Positions 25,883 through 34,073 of a stretch of DNA of 64,000 nt are shown here, one piece after another (the stretch's first letter is position 1; each line of letters opens with the position of its first letter). The position numbers and the translations under genes are program-made. The notes beneath the pieces were generated by a model. That model was not told the origin of the DNA, did no database searches, and saw only the letters and a program-made list of their open reading frames with translations. Origin of the DNA: Bacteroidales bacterium (GTDB lineage: Bacteria; Bacteroidota; Bacteroidia; Bacteroidales; Tenuifilaceae). Where the stretch lies: contig JACJXD010000003.1 of assembly GCA_020636845.1 (NCBI GenBank), positions 248,001 through 312,000 of the forward strand, in the 5' to 3' direction.

Positions 25883-26431
25883 TTACTCCTTTTCAACTTG
25901 CATAAAACTTAACTCCAGTGGAGTTTTTCTGCCGAAGATTTTCACCATAACCTTCAGCTTCTTCTTTTCCTCATTAACCTCTTCGATAACGCCGGAAAAA
26001 GAATTGAATGGACCATCAATTACTTTAACCGTTTCGCCTACATAAAAAGGAACACTTAATTCCTCCTCGCTATCGACCAATTCATCGACTTTCCCCAATA
26101 TGCGGTTAACCTCCGATTGCCTTAAAGGAATTGGATCACCTGTACGAGGATCGCCTAAAAAGCCCATAACGTTTGGAATGTTCCTTAAAATATGAGGAAT
26201 TTCACCTACCAATGCCGCTTCAATCAGAACATATCCAGGATAAAAAATACGTTCCTTACTGATTTTTTTACCATTTCGTATCTGGTAAACTTTTTCAGTA
26301 GGAATAAGCACCTGAGAAATAGAATCTTGGAGGTTTAACCGAGTAATTTCGGATTCAACATACTCCTTAACCTTTTTCTCCTTACCACCAATGGCTCTAA
26401 GAACATACCATTTCTTAACTGTTTCTTCCAT
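25883..26431 (-). CDS. nusG: Transcription antitermination factor NusG
   Basis: A 182-residue NusG with the NGN domain (WYVLRAIGGKEKKVKEYVE, then FYPGYVLIEA) and a C-terminal KOW domain beginning near YVGETVKVIDGPFNSFSG. It binds RNA polymerase and links it to Rho or the ribosome. It lies directly after secE, the standard order. Confidence 0.97.
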   Translation of the reverse strand: MEETVKKWYVLRAIGGKEKKVKEYVESEITRLNLQDSISQVLIPTEKVYQIRNGKKISKERIFYPGYVLIEAALVGEIPHILRNIPNVMGFLGDPRTGDPIPLRQSEVNRILGKVDELVDSEEELSVPFYVGETVKVIDGPFNSFSGVIEEVNEEKKKLKVMVKIFGRKTPLELSFMQVEKE

Positions 26432-26455
26432 TTTCAGTCCTGTAAGCCCTGCTTA

Positions 26456-26647
26456 TTAGTAAAGCATTTTGTAAATGATCTTCATCAAATTTTCGAAGGA
26501 GATATCCATGACGAAAATTACCAGTGCTATTAATAGGGAAGCAATCATTACAATTAAAGCACTGGATTGAAGTTCTTTCCATGTTGGCCACGAAACCTTT
26601 TGCACCATTTCGGTGTAAACTTCGTGAAAGTATTTTGTAATTCTCAT
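26456..26647 (-). CDS. secE: Preprotein translocase subunit SecE
   Basis: A 63-residue single-membrane-span SecE, recognised by the amphipathic EMVQKVSWPTWKELQSSA segment and the following hydrophobic helix (about residues 34-56). I chose the ATG at 26647 (MRITKYFHEV), because an upstream in-frame ATG at 26668 would overlap the 3' end of the tRNA-Trp gene. It completes the SecYEG channel. It is located between tRNA-Trp and nusG, as in most Bacteroidota. Confidence 0.92.
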   Translation of the reverse strand: MRITKYFHEVYTEMVQKVSWPTWKELQSSALIVMIASLLIALVIFVMDISFENLMKIIYKMLY

Positions 26648-26665
26648 CTGTTCGGAGATTTTTTG

Positions 26666-26738
26666 CACGGGTGGAGAGACTCGAACTCCCAGCCAATGGT
26701 TTTGGAGACCACTACTCTACCAATTGAGCTACACCCGT
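26666..26738 (-). tRNA. tRNA-Trp (CCA)
   Basis: A 73-base cloverleaf with a perfect 7-bp acceptor stem (ACGGGTG/CACCCGT), a GTTCGAGTC T-arm and an anticodon loop CTCCAAA giving CCA. The discriminator is G and the CCA end is not encoded. It lies between tuf and secE. Confidence 0.96.
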
Positions 26739-26781
26739 GTGCTAAGGTTGATGCTTTACAGCAATCAACCTTATAGTTAAA

Positions 26782-27969
26782 TTATTCAATAATATCAACT
26801 ACTTGACCAGCACCAACTGTACGTCCACCTTCACGAATAGCAAAACGTAAGTTCTTGTTAATAGCAACTGGGTAGATAAGCTCAACGGTAATTGTTACGT
26901 TATCGCCAGGCATTACCATTTCTACTCCTTCAGGAAGAACAATTTCGCCAGTTACATCAAGAGTACGTAAATAGAATTGAGGACGATAGTGGTTGTGGAA
27001 TGGAGTGTGACGACCACCTTCTTCTTTCTTCAATACGTAAATCTCTGCTTTAAACTTGGTGTGAGGAGTAATTGAACCCGGTTTAGCAATAACCATACCA
27101 CGTTTAATTTCCTTCTTATCAACACCACGAAGAAGTAAACCTACGTTATCACCAGCTTCTCCTTCGTCAAGAATCTTACGGAACATTTCAACACCAGTAA
27201 CAACCGATTTCATTTTGCTAGCGCCAAGACCAACGATTTCAACTTCATCGCTAGTGTGTACAACGCCAGTTTCAATTCTACCAGTAGCAACTGTACCACG
27301 TCCTGTAATAGAAAATACGTCTTCAACAGGCATTAAGAATGGTTTTTCATTCTCACGAGGAGGTATAGGAATATACTCATCAACAGCGTCCATAAGTTCC
27401 ATAACCTTTTCAACCCATTTTTCTTCGCCATTTAAAGCGCCAAGGGCAGAACCACGGATAACAGGAGCGTTATCACCGTCAAATTGGTAGAAATTTAAAA
27501 GTTCACGAACTTCCATTTCAACAAGGTCTAGCATCTCAGGATCGTCAACCATATCGCATTTGTTAAGGAAAACAACAATACGAGGCACGTTAACCTGACG
27601 AGCTAAAAGAATATGTTCACGAGTTTGAGGCATAGGACCATCTGTAGCAGCAACTACAAGGATAGCACCATCCATTTGAGCAGCACCCGTAACCATGTTC
27701 TTAACGTAGTCAGCGTGACCTGGACAGTCAACGTGAGCATAGTGACGTTTTGCTGTTTGGTATTCAACGTGAGCGGTATTAATGGTAATACCTCTTTCCT
27801 TTTCTTCAGGAGCATTGTCGATAGAATCGAACGAACGGAATTCGGAAAGTCCCTTTTCTGCTAATATTTTGGTAATTGCAGCTGTTAAGGTGGTTTTACC
27901 GTGGTCAACGTGACCAATGGTACCGACGTTTACGTGCGGCTTCGACCTATCAAATTTTTCTTTAGCCAT
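26782..27969 (-). CDS. tuf: Elongation factor Tu
   Basis: A 395-residue EF-Tu. It has the G1 loop GHVDHGKT, DCPGHADYVKNM, NKCDMVDD and SALGAL, then beta-barrel domains 2 and 3. It delivers aminoacyl-tRNA to the ribosome. It lies between two sets of tRNA genes and is probably transcribed with them from the promoter at 28448-28478. His at the GTPase-centre position (CPGH) is intact. Confidence 0.99.
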   Translation of the reverse strand: MAKEKFDRSKPHVNVGTIGHVDHGKTTLTAAITKILAEKGLSEFRSFDSIDNAPEEKERGITINTAHVEYQTAKRHYAHVDCPGHADYVKNMVTGAAQMDGAILVVAATDGPMPQTREHILLARQVNVPRIVVFLNKCDMVDDPEMLDLVEMEVRELLNFYQFDGDNAPVIRGSALGALNGEEKWVEKVMELMDAVDEYIPIPPRENEKPFLMPVEDVFSITGRGTVATGRIETGVVHTSDEVEIVGLGASKMKSVVTGVEMFRKILDEGEAGDNVGLLLRGVDKKEIKRGMVIAKPGSITPHTKFKAEIYVLKKEEGGRHTPFHNHYRPQFYLRTLDVTGEIVLPEGVEMVMPGDNVTITVELIYPVAINKNLRFAIREGGRTVGAGQVVDIIE

Positions 27970-28035
27970 AACTTCAGGTATTAATTTAAATTAGTATTGA
28001 ACTTGGTTATATTCACAAATAAAAACAAATACTAG

Positions 28036-28107
28036 AGCCGATGACGAGAATTGAACTCGTGACCCCTTCCTTACCAAGGAAGTGCTCTACCCCTGAGCTA
28101 CATCGGC
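28036..28107 (-). tRNA. tRNA-Thr (GGT)
   Basis: A 72-base cloverleaf with acceptor stem GCCGATG/CATCGGC, an anticodon stem CTTCC/GGAAG and loop TTGGTAA giving GGT. The discriminator is T. It lies 66 bases upstream of tuf. Confidence 0.95.
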
Positions 28108-28117
28108 TTACAGGTAG

Positions 28118-28190
28118 AGCGGGAGACGAGACTCGAACCCGCGACCCTCAGCTTGGAAGGCTGATGCTCTACCGACTGAGCTACTCCCGC
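28118..28190 (-). tRNA. tRNA-Gly (TCC)
   Basis: A 73-base cloverleaf with acceptor stem GCGGGAG/CTCCCGC and anticodon loop CTTCCAA giving TCC. The discriminator is T. It is 10 bases from the next tRNA. Confidence 0.95.
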
Positions 28191-28218
28191 TTAACTGGCC
28201 ACTACGGCCAAAACCTAG

Positions 28219-28301
28219 TGGGGAGAGCAGGATTCGAACCTACGAAGGCATAAGCCAGCAGATTTACAGTCTGCCCCAGTTGGCCACTTTGGTATCTCCC
28301 C
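28219..28301 (-). tRNA. tRNA-Tyr (GTA)
   Basis: An 83-base class II tRNA with a long variable arm, acceptor stem GGGGAGA/TCTCCCC and anticodon loop CTGTAAA giving GTA. The discriminator is A. Confidence 0.95.
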
Positions 28302-28318
28302 ATAGTGTTGAACTTTTG

Positions 28319-28392
28319 AGCCGATGGAGGGATTCGAACCCCCGACCAGCTGATTACAAATCAGCTGCTCTGGCCAACTGAGCTACATCGGC
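28319..28392 (-). tRNA. tRNA-Thr (TGT)
   Basis: A 74-base cloverleaf with acceptor stem GCCGATG/CATCGGC and anticodon loop TTTGTAA giving TGT. The discriminator is T. It is the first gene of the tRNA-tuf operon. Confidence 0.95.
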
Positions 28393-28447
28393 ATTACGTT
28401 TAAAGTTCAACTGTTTCAAGGAACATTTACCTCTCAAAATCGGATTG

Positions 28448-28478
28448 CAAATGTATAACAATTTTCAATATGCGCAAA
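28448..28478 (-). promoter_or_regulatory. Promoter of the tRNA-tuf-secE-rpo operon
   Basis: On the minus strand TTTG (28475-28478) is separated by exactly 19 bases from TACATTTG (28448-28455), a perfect match to the Bacteroidota primary promoter. Transcription would begin around 28441, about 50 bases before tRNA-Thr. Confidence 0.8.
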
Positions 28479-28600
28479 AATTTTTCCTTTTTTAATGCAA
28501 CTTTTTACAAAAACATTTCGCACAAACAACCACAATCCGACCAATGCGCTAATTATATTTTTGTATATCAACTTGTTATACTGTTTTCACTTAAAACTGA

Positions 28601-28625
28601 AAAAAGCCCCTGTTTAGGGGCTTTA
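28601..28625 (-). terminator. Terminator of the xer-hpf unit
   Basis: The stem AAAGCCCC/GGGGCTTT with a 6-base loop is followed by a T-run on the minus strand, 18 bases after the hpf stop codon. It separates that unit from the tRNA operon promoter. Confidence 0.85.
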
Positions 28626-28642
28626 CAATGAATGGTCAAATA

Positions 28643-28942
28643 TTAATTTCCCCTAAGCCTATCTTTGTGCCTTTGAATTTGAGCTTTTATTGCATCAATA
28701 CAACCGTCAACAGCTTCTTCAAAACTTTTCGCCTTACGTTCGGCAAAAAGTCCAGACCCAGGCACATCGATCCTAATCTCCACAACTTTATTCTCCAATT
28801 CCTGAGTGTTTTCAAGCCGGAGGTAAACCTCAACTTTAACGATATTGTCAAAAAATTTTTCAATTTTCGAAACCTTCTTGTTAATAAAATCAACAAGTTT
28901 CTTGTCGGCATCGAATTTAATTGATTGAATCTTAATGTTCAT
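28643..28942 (-). CDS. hpf: Ribosome hibernation factor HPF/RaiA family, short form
   Basis: A 99-residue protein of the sigma-54 modulation / HPF family. Recognisable parts are the ADKKLVDFINKKVSKIEKFF helix and the C-terminal SFEEAVDGCIDAIKAQIQRHK helix. Short HPF binds the 30S decoding region in stationary phase and inhibits translation. It lies 20 bases behind the recombinase gene, with a terminator just after it. The long-form dimerisation domain is absent. Confidence 0.9.
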   Translation of the reverse strand: MNIKIQSIKFDADKKLVDFINKKVSKIEKFFDNIVKVEVYLRLENTQELENKVVEIRIDVPGSGLFAERKAKSFEEAVDGCIDAIKAQIQRHKDRLRGN

Positions 28943-28962
28943 ATTAAATCCTCCTTTTTAGT

Positions 28963-29841
28963 TTAGGCTCTAGGGTGAGCCTGTTTATAATTACGCTTTA
29001 ACTTTTCAAATGTATTGTGTGTATAAACCTGCGTTGCCGAAAGGTTTGCATGGCCCAGTAACTCCTTTAAAGCATTCAATTCCGCTCCATTGTTTAGTAA
29101 GTGAGTTGCAAACGAATGCCGTAACACATGAGGGCTCTTTTTATGTAACGGAGTAATGAGCGATAAATAATTATGAACCACCCTATATACCAATTTAGGG
29201 TAAACAGGCTTACCCGTTTTGGTTACAAACAAATTTGAGCATTGAACATTTACTTCGCTATTTCGAACATTTTCATACTTCGAGATGAGCGGAAGTAAAT
29301 CGGGATGTATTGGAATTATTCGCTCCTTGTTTCCCTTACCGGTAACACGGAAAGATAGCGTGTCAATGCTTAATGAGTCGAACTGAAGCCCTACCAGTTC
29401 CGAGAGCCTCATTCCGGTATAGTAGAACATGAATATAATTAACTTATCCCTAACGCCTTCAAATGTGTCAGGAAACAGGTTGGCATAATCGAATTTAGCC
29501 ATATCATTATCGGGCACAAATTCTGGCAACCGTTTGCTAATTTTGGGAGCAATTACTTTATTTACCGGATTGGTAGATACAACTCCCTGCTTCAACAAAT
29601 ATTTAAAGAAAGTACGAAGCGATGATAATTTCCGGTTTACAGACCGGGGAGATATTCCACTATTTACCAAAGAAGCAATCCAAGAACGAATTTGCCTATG
29701 GTTTATAAGTTTTAACTGTTCTTGTGTTGGGGAAAAATGCAAAAAAACAAGAAACTGCTCCACATCCTCGCCATACGATAGTATGGTATGCGGAGAGTAA
29801 CCGCGCTCAATATCAAGATATTTAAGGAATGCAGCCAGCAT
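28963..29841 (-). CDS. Tyrosine recombinase XerC/XerD
   Basis: A 292-residue site-specific recombinase with an N-terminal SAM-like core-binding domain (about 1-85) and the catalytic domain. The catalytic set is visible: R in GMRLSEL, K in VTGKGNKER, H-x-x-R in HVLRHSF, H in LLGHANLS and the tyrosine in QVYTHNTF. It most likely resolves chromosome dimers at dif. I chose the ATG at 29841 (MLAAFLKYLDIERGYS), where family members begin; the frame extends 75 bases further as an unlikely hydrophobic leader. Nothing mobile lies around it. XerC and XerD cannot be told apart from this window. Confidence 0.9.
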   Translation of the reverse strand: MLAAFLKYLDIERGYSPHTILSYGEDVEQFLVFLHFSPTQEQLKLINHRQIRSWIASLVNSGISPRSVNRKLSSLRTFFKYLLKQGVVSTNPVNKVIAPKISKRLPEFVPDNDMAKFDYANLFPDTFEGVRDKLIIFMFYYTGMRLSELVGLQFDSLSIDTLSFRVTGKGNKERIIPIHPDLLPLISKYENVRNSEVNVQCSNLFVTKTGKPVYPKLVYRVVHNYLSLITPLHKKSPHVLRHSFATHLLNNGAELNALKELLGHANLSATQVYTHNTFEKLKRNYKQAHPRA

Positions 29842-29880
29842 ATTCTTTGAATGCAATATAATTTTTTTTATAGAATTATA

Positions 29881-29910
29881 CAAAAAAATCAGGCACATGA
29901 AAACCTGATT
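29881..29910 (-). terminator. Terminator of rpsU
   Basis: The stem AATCAGG/CCTGATT with a 10-base loop is followed by seven T on the minus strand, 23 bases after the rpsU stop codon. Confidence 0.75.
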
Positions 29911-29932
29911 GTACATTCAAAGAAAAACTGTG

Positions 29933-30124
29933 TTATTCTTCCTTTTGCTGCAATTGTTGAATATAAATTGCCTTTTTTACTTCCTCTCTACGGCGTACAG
30001 ATGGCTTAGTAAATGCCTGACGAGCACGTAATTCTTTCATAATGCCCGTTTTCTCGAATTTACGTTTAAATTTTTTGAGAGCTCTTTCAATATTTTCGCC
30101 TTCTTTAACTGGTACTATAATCAT
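29933..30124 (-). CDS. rpsU: 30S ribosomal protein S21
   Basis: A 63-residue basic protein with the S21 pattern (VPVKEGENIERALKKFKRKFEK, shown here in shortened sense: conserved residues 3-24) and the basic RRREEVKKA segment. It joins the small subunit during initiation. It stands alone between a perfect promoter upstream and a terminator downstream. Confidence 0.96.
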   Translation of the reverse strand: MIIVPVKEGENIERALKKFKRKFEKTGIMKELRARQAFTKPSVRRREEVKKAIYIQQLQQKEE

Positions 30125-30146
30125 CTTTGTATTTTTTTATGAGCTG

Positions 30147-30177
30147 CAAAATTATACTTTCAAAATTGTTTTTCAAA
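30147..30177 (-). promoter_or_regulatory. Promoter of rpsU
   Basis: On the minus strand TTTG (30174-30177) and TAATTTTG (30147-30154) are exactly 19 bases apart, matching the Bacteroidota consensus. The start codon is about 23 bases downstream of the -7 box. Confidence 0.75.
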
Positions 30178-30294
30178 ACGAAACTCAATTTTTTTTGTTT
30201 TGAGATAAATTTTCAACGTAAAACTTGTTATTAATTGAATTGTAAGCACTTCAACTCTGCCATTTGCTTTCTTATTTTACCAACTCGATGAACT

Positions 30295-31212
30295 TTAGTA
30301 CAAAATATAGTGAACAAACTTCTTATATATTTCGTTAGGCAGTAACTTATTATCGCGCAATTCAACCGGATGGTTAATCACCTGTACCTTACTTCGATAG
30401 TAAATTATGGATTTAGCCTGATAGTTCGAAATATAAGGATGCTTCCTAAGCTCATTGTAAGTAATAGTGTTTAAATTAATCTTCCGAATTTTATTGGTGT
30501 CAACAGTAACGTTATCACAAATTTTTTGATATAACCCCTCGTCTAACCCATATACTTCCGTAAGTTGTTCCAAACGATAAAAGCCTCCCAGCATATTTCG
30601 ATAAGCAACAATTCTTCTTGCAAAGGTTTTACCGATTCCTCTCAATTTTACAAGCATTAAGGTATCGGCCGTGTTTAACTCGATTTTTGTACCAATGCTT
30701 TGTTTTGCCAATTTTCTTTTACTCGAAGAATCTACAACTTCAACAATCTTAACAAGAGGGATTACCCTTTCTAAGATAATGGAATCGAGTACATATATCT
30801 TTTTAAGATCGCTTGGTTTATAAAATCGGCCTCCCTTTTGACGGTATTTTACTATTACCATTGCCTGTTGCTTAGTAAATCCCAAATCGACTAAACTGTC
30901 GAACGAAATAGTATTCGGGTTAAAGACAAAACTCTTTGGAACAACTTTATCGTCCACCTCATTCTCTTCTACACTATATTTTTTCGGAACATCTTTGACA
31001 CTTGGCAAGTATTGCAAAGCCTGAAAAAAACTATCAACCTTTGCTAATACCTGTGGATCCGTAGATGTTTTAGAATGCTTATAATTCCTATACATGGGTG
31101 AAAATACCGCAAGGAGCAATAAAATTATCGCTAACACGAAAGTTGCATTACGTTCTGCTTTTGTGGTGGAAAAAATCTTTGAAGCAATCCTGTTAAAGTC
31201 CATCTTTTTCAT
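30295..31212 (-). CDS. Membrane-anchored helix-hairpin-helix protein (ComEA-like)
   Basis: A 305-residue protein with one N-terminal membrane helix (about residues 20-40, NATFVLAIILLLLAVFSPMY) and at least three helix-hairpin-helix repeats: near 85-130 (FNPNTISFDSLVDLGFTKQQ), near 178-225 (ELNTADTLMLVKLRGIGKTF) and near 245-290 (INLNTITYNELRKHPYISNY). HhH domains bind DNA without sequence preference. ComEA-type proteins take part in DNA uptake, but many Bacteroidota carry this protein without other competence genes nearby, so that role is uncertain. The gene appears monocistronic. Confidence 0.82.
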   Translation of the reverse strand: MKKMDFNRIASKIFSTTKAERNATFVLAIILLLLAVFSPMYRNYKHSKTSTDPQVLAKVDSFFQALQYLPSVKDVPKKYSVEENEVDDKVVPKSFVFNPNTISFDSLVDLGFTKQQAMVIVKYRQKGGRFYKPSDLKKIYVLDSIILERVIPLVKIVEVVDSSSKRKLAKQSIGTKIELNTADTLMLVKLRGIGKTFARRIVAYRNMLGGFYRLEQLTEVYGLDEGLYQKICDNVTVDTNKIRKINLNTITYNELRKHPYISNYQAKSIIYYRSKVQVINHPVELRDNKLLPNEIYKKFVHYILY

Positions 31213-31487
31213 AGGAAAACAATAATCTATATTAATATGAAATTTTCTTTTGATTAAAACCTACCCGAAAGGTATTTACATATTAAGTTAAGAAAATTTG
31301 GGTAAAGTATTACTTTTTAGCTACTTGAAAAACAGATTAAAAAACAGAAAGGTACCCTTGCGTTAAAACAGAATAAGTAAAATAGCCTAATTCCTTACGA
31401 GCAAAAAAACACCTATAAAAATAATTATCAGGCCTGTAGATATTCGTTTCAGATAATTGCTACTTTTACACCGGTAAAAATAGCATT

Positions 31488-31859
31488 GTGAAAAAGAAAC
31501 TTAACGTTTTGGCTGCAATTACGCTAGCAATAGTATATTACTTTTCTGCTAGCATTGTTTCCGAATCGCTTGTAGAGTTGGAGTATTCTCACACTTTGAA
31601 CTCCGAAAACCAAGCCTACTTTTCCTACATTGCAACAAATTTACTTTACCCTGTTTCCAAAACAGATAATCTCGCCACAAATTTTAACGATTTTCCAAGC
31701 CCCAGCGCAGAAAACGTTTTTAATCCATTCGGGAAAGTTGTTAAAACAACGCAACATTTACTGCAAAATCAATTTGTTCAATATTCCAGCGTTTTAGTAA
31801 ATACTCTAATTCAATACCGAAAAGCAGATCTTCTTTTCCCTTTTGACTATTTCTGGTAA
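31488..31859 (+). CDS. Small exported protein of unknown function
   Basis: A 123-residue protein with an N-terminal hydrophobic segment (about residues 6-27) that could be a signal peptide or anchor. It ends with DLLFPFDYFW, an aromatic-rich tail I have a vague memory of in other Bacteroidota hypothetical proteins. I do not recognise a domain. It has its own strand switch from the HhH gene and is followed 100 bases later by another small unknown gene. Confidence 0.6.
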   Translation: MKKKLNVLAAITLAIVYYFSASIVSESLVELEYSHTLNSENQAYFSYIATNLLYPVSKTDNLATNFNDFPSPSAENVFNPFGKVVKTTQHLLQNQFVQYSSVLVNTLIQYRKADLLFPFDYFW

Positions 31860-31959
31860 TCTTCTGCTCATAGAAATTTTTCAACAAATATTTTATTTAG
31901 GCCGATTGATACCAATGAGCCTATATACAATTTTCTATAACATCTTAATAAACTGAACA

Positions 31960-32418
31960 ATGATTACTATAGGAATAATAATAGTGGTAATTATCATACT
32001 ACCACTCGTGTTAAGTTACAGAAGCAGACTGAAAAAAGAACACGAAATACTACACGAAATATCAAGAATTGCCAACCAACACAATTGCACTATAAGCAAG
32101 CAAGAATTATGTGGAGATTTTGCAATAGGAATTGACACAAAAAACAAATTTGTTTTCTTTAAGAAAAAGAACAAATTTCAAGAATACGAACAACTCATCA
32201 ACCTTGCAGACATTAAGAGTTGTACAATTAACAATGGGAGTAAAAACGATAAGGCATTAAGCCTACTTTGTCTGGTTTTTAAACCAATAACTAAAGATAA
32301 ACCTGATATTGAACTGGAATTTTACAATGCCAACTCGAGTAGGCAACTATCGGGAGAACTACAGTCGATAGAAACTTGGCATAAACTTATTAACGAACAA
32401 CTATCGCATAGTAAGTAA
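31960..32418 (+). CDS. Membrane-anchored protein of unknown function
   Basis: A 152-residue protein with one N-terminal membrane helix (residues 2-20), then a polar domain of mixed alpha/beta character (about 30-150) containing FAIGIDTKNKFVFFKKK and IKSCTINNGS. I see no catalytic motif. The pattern resembles small membrane proteins with a PH-like cytoplasmic domain, but that is a guess. A strong terminator follows directly. Confidence 0.65.
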   Translation: MITIGIIIVVIIILPLVLSYRSRLKKEHEILHEISRIANQHNCTISKQELCGDFAIGIDTKNKFVFFKKKNKFQEYEQLINLADIKSCTINNGSKNDKALSLLCLVFKPITKDKPDIELEFYNANSSRQLSGELQSIETWHKLINEQLSHSK

Positions 32419-32424
32419 CAGCAT

Positions 32425-32465
32425 AAAGCATTATGACTTTTAGTCATAATGCTTTAATTTCTTTT
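32425..32465 (+). terminator. Terminator after the small membrane protein gene
   Basis: A 14-bp perfect stem (AAAGCATTATGACT / AGTCATAATGCTTT) with a TTT loop is followed by a T-rich stretch, 6 bases after the stop codon. Confidence 0.85.
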
Positions 32466-32540
32466 TCGACGTAACTCACATATATAACTCAAATGCATAG
32501 AAATTAGCACTTTAAATATATCACCATAAAAAGCGCTTAG

Positions 32541-34016
32541 ATGACACTAACCACCGAAAATATTCTATTAGTTGGATCGATTCTTCTATTTATATCACTG
32601 TTGGCAGGAAAAACTTCCTTCAAATTCGGCGTTCCCGTTCTACTTCTTTTTTTATCGATTGGCATGTTGGCTGGTTCCGACGGAATCGGAGGAATATACT
32701 TTGATAACCCAAAAACAGCACAATTTATTGGCATTGTAGCTTTAAACTTTATTCTATTTTCGGGAGGCTTCGACACCGATTGGCAATCGGTAAGGCCTGT
32801 TCTGTGGCAAGGTATTATGCTTTCTACTGTAGGAGTGATGCTTACTACCCTATTTGTTGGATTATTTATTTGGAGTATTACCGATTTTACTATTTTCGAA
32901 GGATTACTACTCGGAGCAATTGTATCGTCAACGGATTCCGCTGCCGTATTTTCGATTTTACGCTCAAAAAATCTTGCGCTTAAAGGTAACATCAGACCAA
33001 CTCTTGAGTTGGAAAGTGGAAGTAACGACCCAATGGCCTACATTTTAACCATTGTTTTTACAGGATTGGTTACAACTCAACATGCAAGTATTATCGCAAT
33101 AATATTTCTGCTCTTACGCCAACTAATACTAGGAGGATTATTAGGACTTGTGTTTGGTAAAATCAGCCAAATTGTTATTAATAGAATAAGTTTCGATTAC
33201 GAAGGCTTGTACGTTGTGCTAGTAATAGCCATAATGGCGTTTAGCTTTTCGGCTACAGATTTTGTTGGTGGAAATGGATTCTTAGCGGTATATATATGCG
33301 CAGTATTTCTTGGCAACAAAGAGTTAATACACAAAAAGAAAATACTAAAATCGTTCGACAGCTTTGCATGGCTCATGCAAATAGTGTTGTTCCTCACTCT
33401 TGGTTTACTGGTTTTCCCAAAGCAAATAATTCCTGTAATTGGAATCGGATTGATAATTTCGATGTTTCTAATTTTTATTGCCAGACCTTTTAGTGTCTTT
33501 ATTAGCCTTATTCCCTTTAAAATTCAACAACGCAGTCGCTGGCTAATATCATGGGTTGGTCTTCGAGGTGCGGTTCCCATTGTTTTTGCAACTTATCCGC
33601 TAATTGCCGGAGCCGAAAAAGCCAATATGATTTTCAACATCGTCTTTTTTATCTCCATAACATCGGTACTGATACAAGGCACATCTCTCCCGATGGTTGC
33701 CAAATGGCTACATCTTACCTTACCCGAAAAACTAAAGCAAAGAACCTTGGCCGATAAAGAACTGTACGACAGCATAAAATCGAACCTAACTGAAATTGTT
33801 ATTCCCAAGGATTCCTCTATTGTTGGAAAACGAATAATTCAAGTAGGTTTTCCAAAAACGTCTTTAATTTCATTTATCCGACGTAATAACAAGTATATAA
33901 CACCAAATGGATCGACAGAACTAAAAGCCAACGATAAACTTTACATATTAACGGAAAGTAGCGAAATACTCGATGAAGTAATGCAATGCCTTGACGTGGA
34001 CAAAGTCATCAAGTAA
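32541..34016 (+). CDS. K+/H+ (or Na+/H+) antiporter, CPA1 family with TrkA-C domain
   Basis: A 491-residue antiporter of the NhaP2/CvrA kind. About 12-13 membrane helices cover residues 5-390. The ion-path region includes TDSAAVFSILR and the ELESGSNDPMAY motif with the conserved acidic residues. A cytoplasmic TrkA-C/RCK-C domain (about 405-490) would bind a regulatory ligand. The role is cation export in exchange for protons, for volume or pH control. The gene is preceded by a terminator and faces the NSS symporter gene in convergent orientation. Confidence 0.9.
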   Translation: MTLTTENILLVGSILLFISLLAGKTSFKFGVPVLLLFLSIGMLAGSDGIGGIYFDNPKTAQFIGIVALNFILFSGGFDTDWQSVRPVLWQGIMLSTVGVMLTTLFVGLFIWSITDFTIFEGLLLGAIVSSTDSAAVFSILRSKNLALKGNIRPTLELESGSNDPMAYILTIVFTGLVTTQHASIIAIIFLLLRQLILGGLLGLVFGKISQIVINRISFDYEGLYVVLVIAIMAFSFSATDFVGGNGFLAVYICAVFLGNKELIHKKKILKSFDSFAWLMQIVLFLTLGLLVFPKQIIPVIGIGLIISMFLIFIARPFSVFISLIPFKIQQRSRWLISWVGLRGAVPIVFATYPLIAGAEKANMIFNIVFFISITSVLIQGTSLPMVAKWLHLTLPEKLKQRTLADKELYDSIKSNLTEIVIPKDSSIVGKRIIQVGFPKTSLISFIRRNNKYITPNGSTELKANDKLYILTESSEILDEVMQCLDVDKVIK

Positions 34017-34073
34017 ATCCTTTTCCCCCGATATTTCTTCTACCGTTGTACCTCTGTTAATTCTCTGGCAAAA

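Noticed and set aside
26415..26696. 93-codon minus-strand frame across secE and tRNA-Trp
   Set aside because: It overlaps the tRNA and secE in another frame; the SecE frame has clear family motifs.
28041..28253. 70-codon plus-strand frame
   Set aside because: It runs antisense through two tRNA genes and into a third; the apparent protein is translated tRNA sequence.
28963..29841. Tyrosine recombinase as the mark of a mobile element
   Set aside because: No attachment-site repeats, cargo or phage genes surround it, and it is co-located with hpf and rpsU, as expected for a chromosomal Xer protein.
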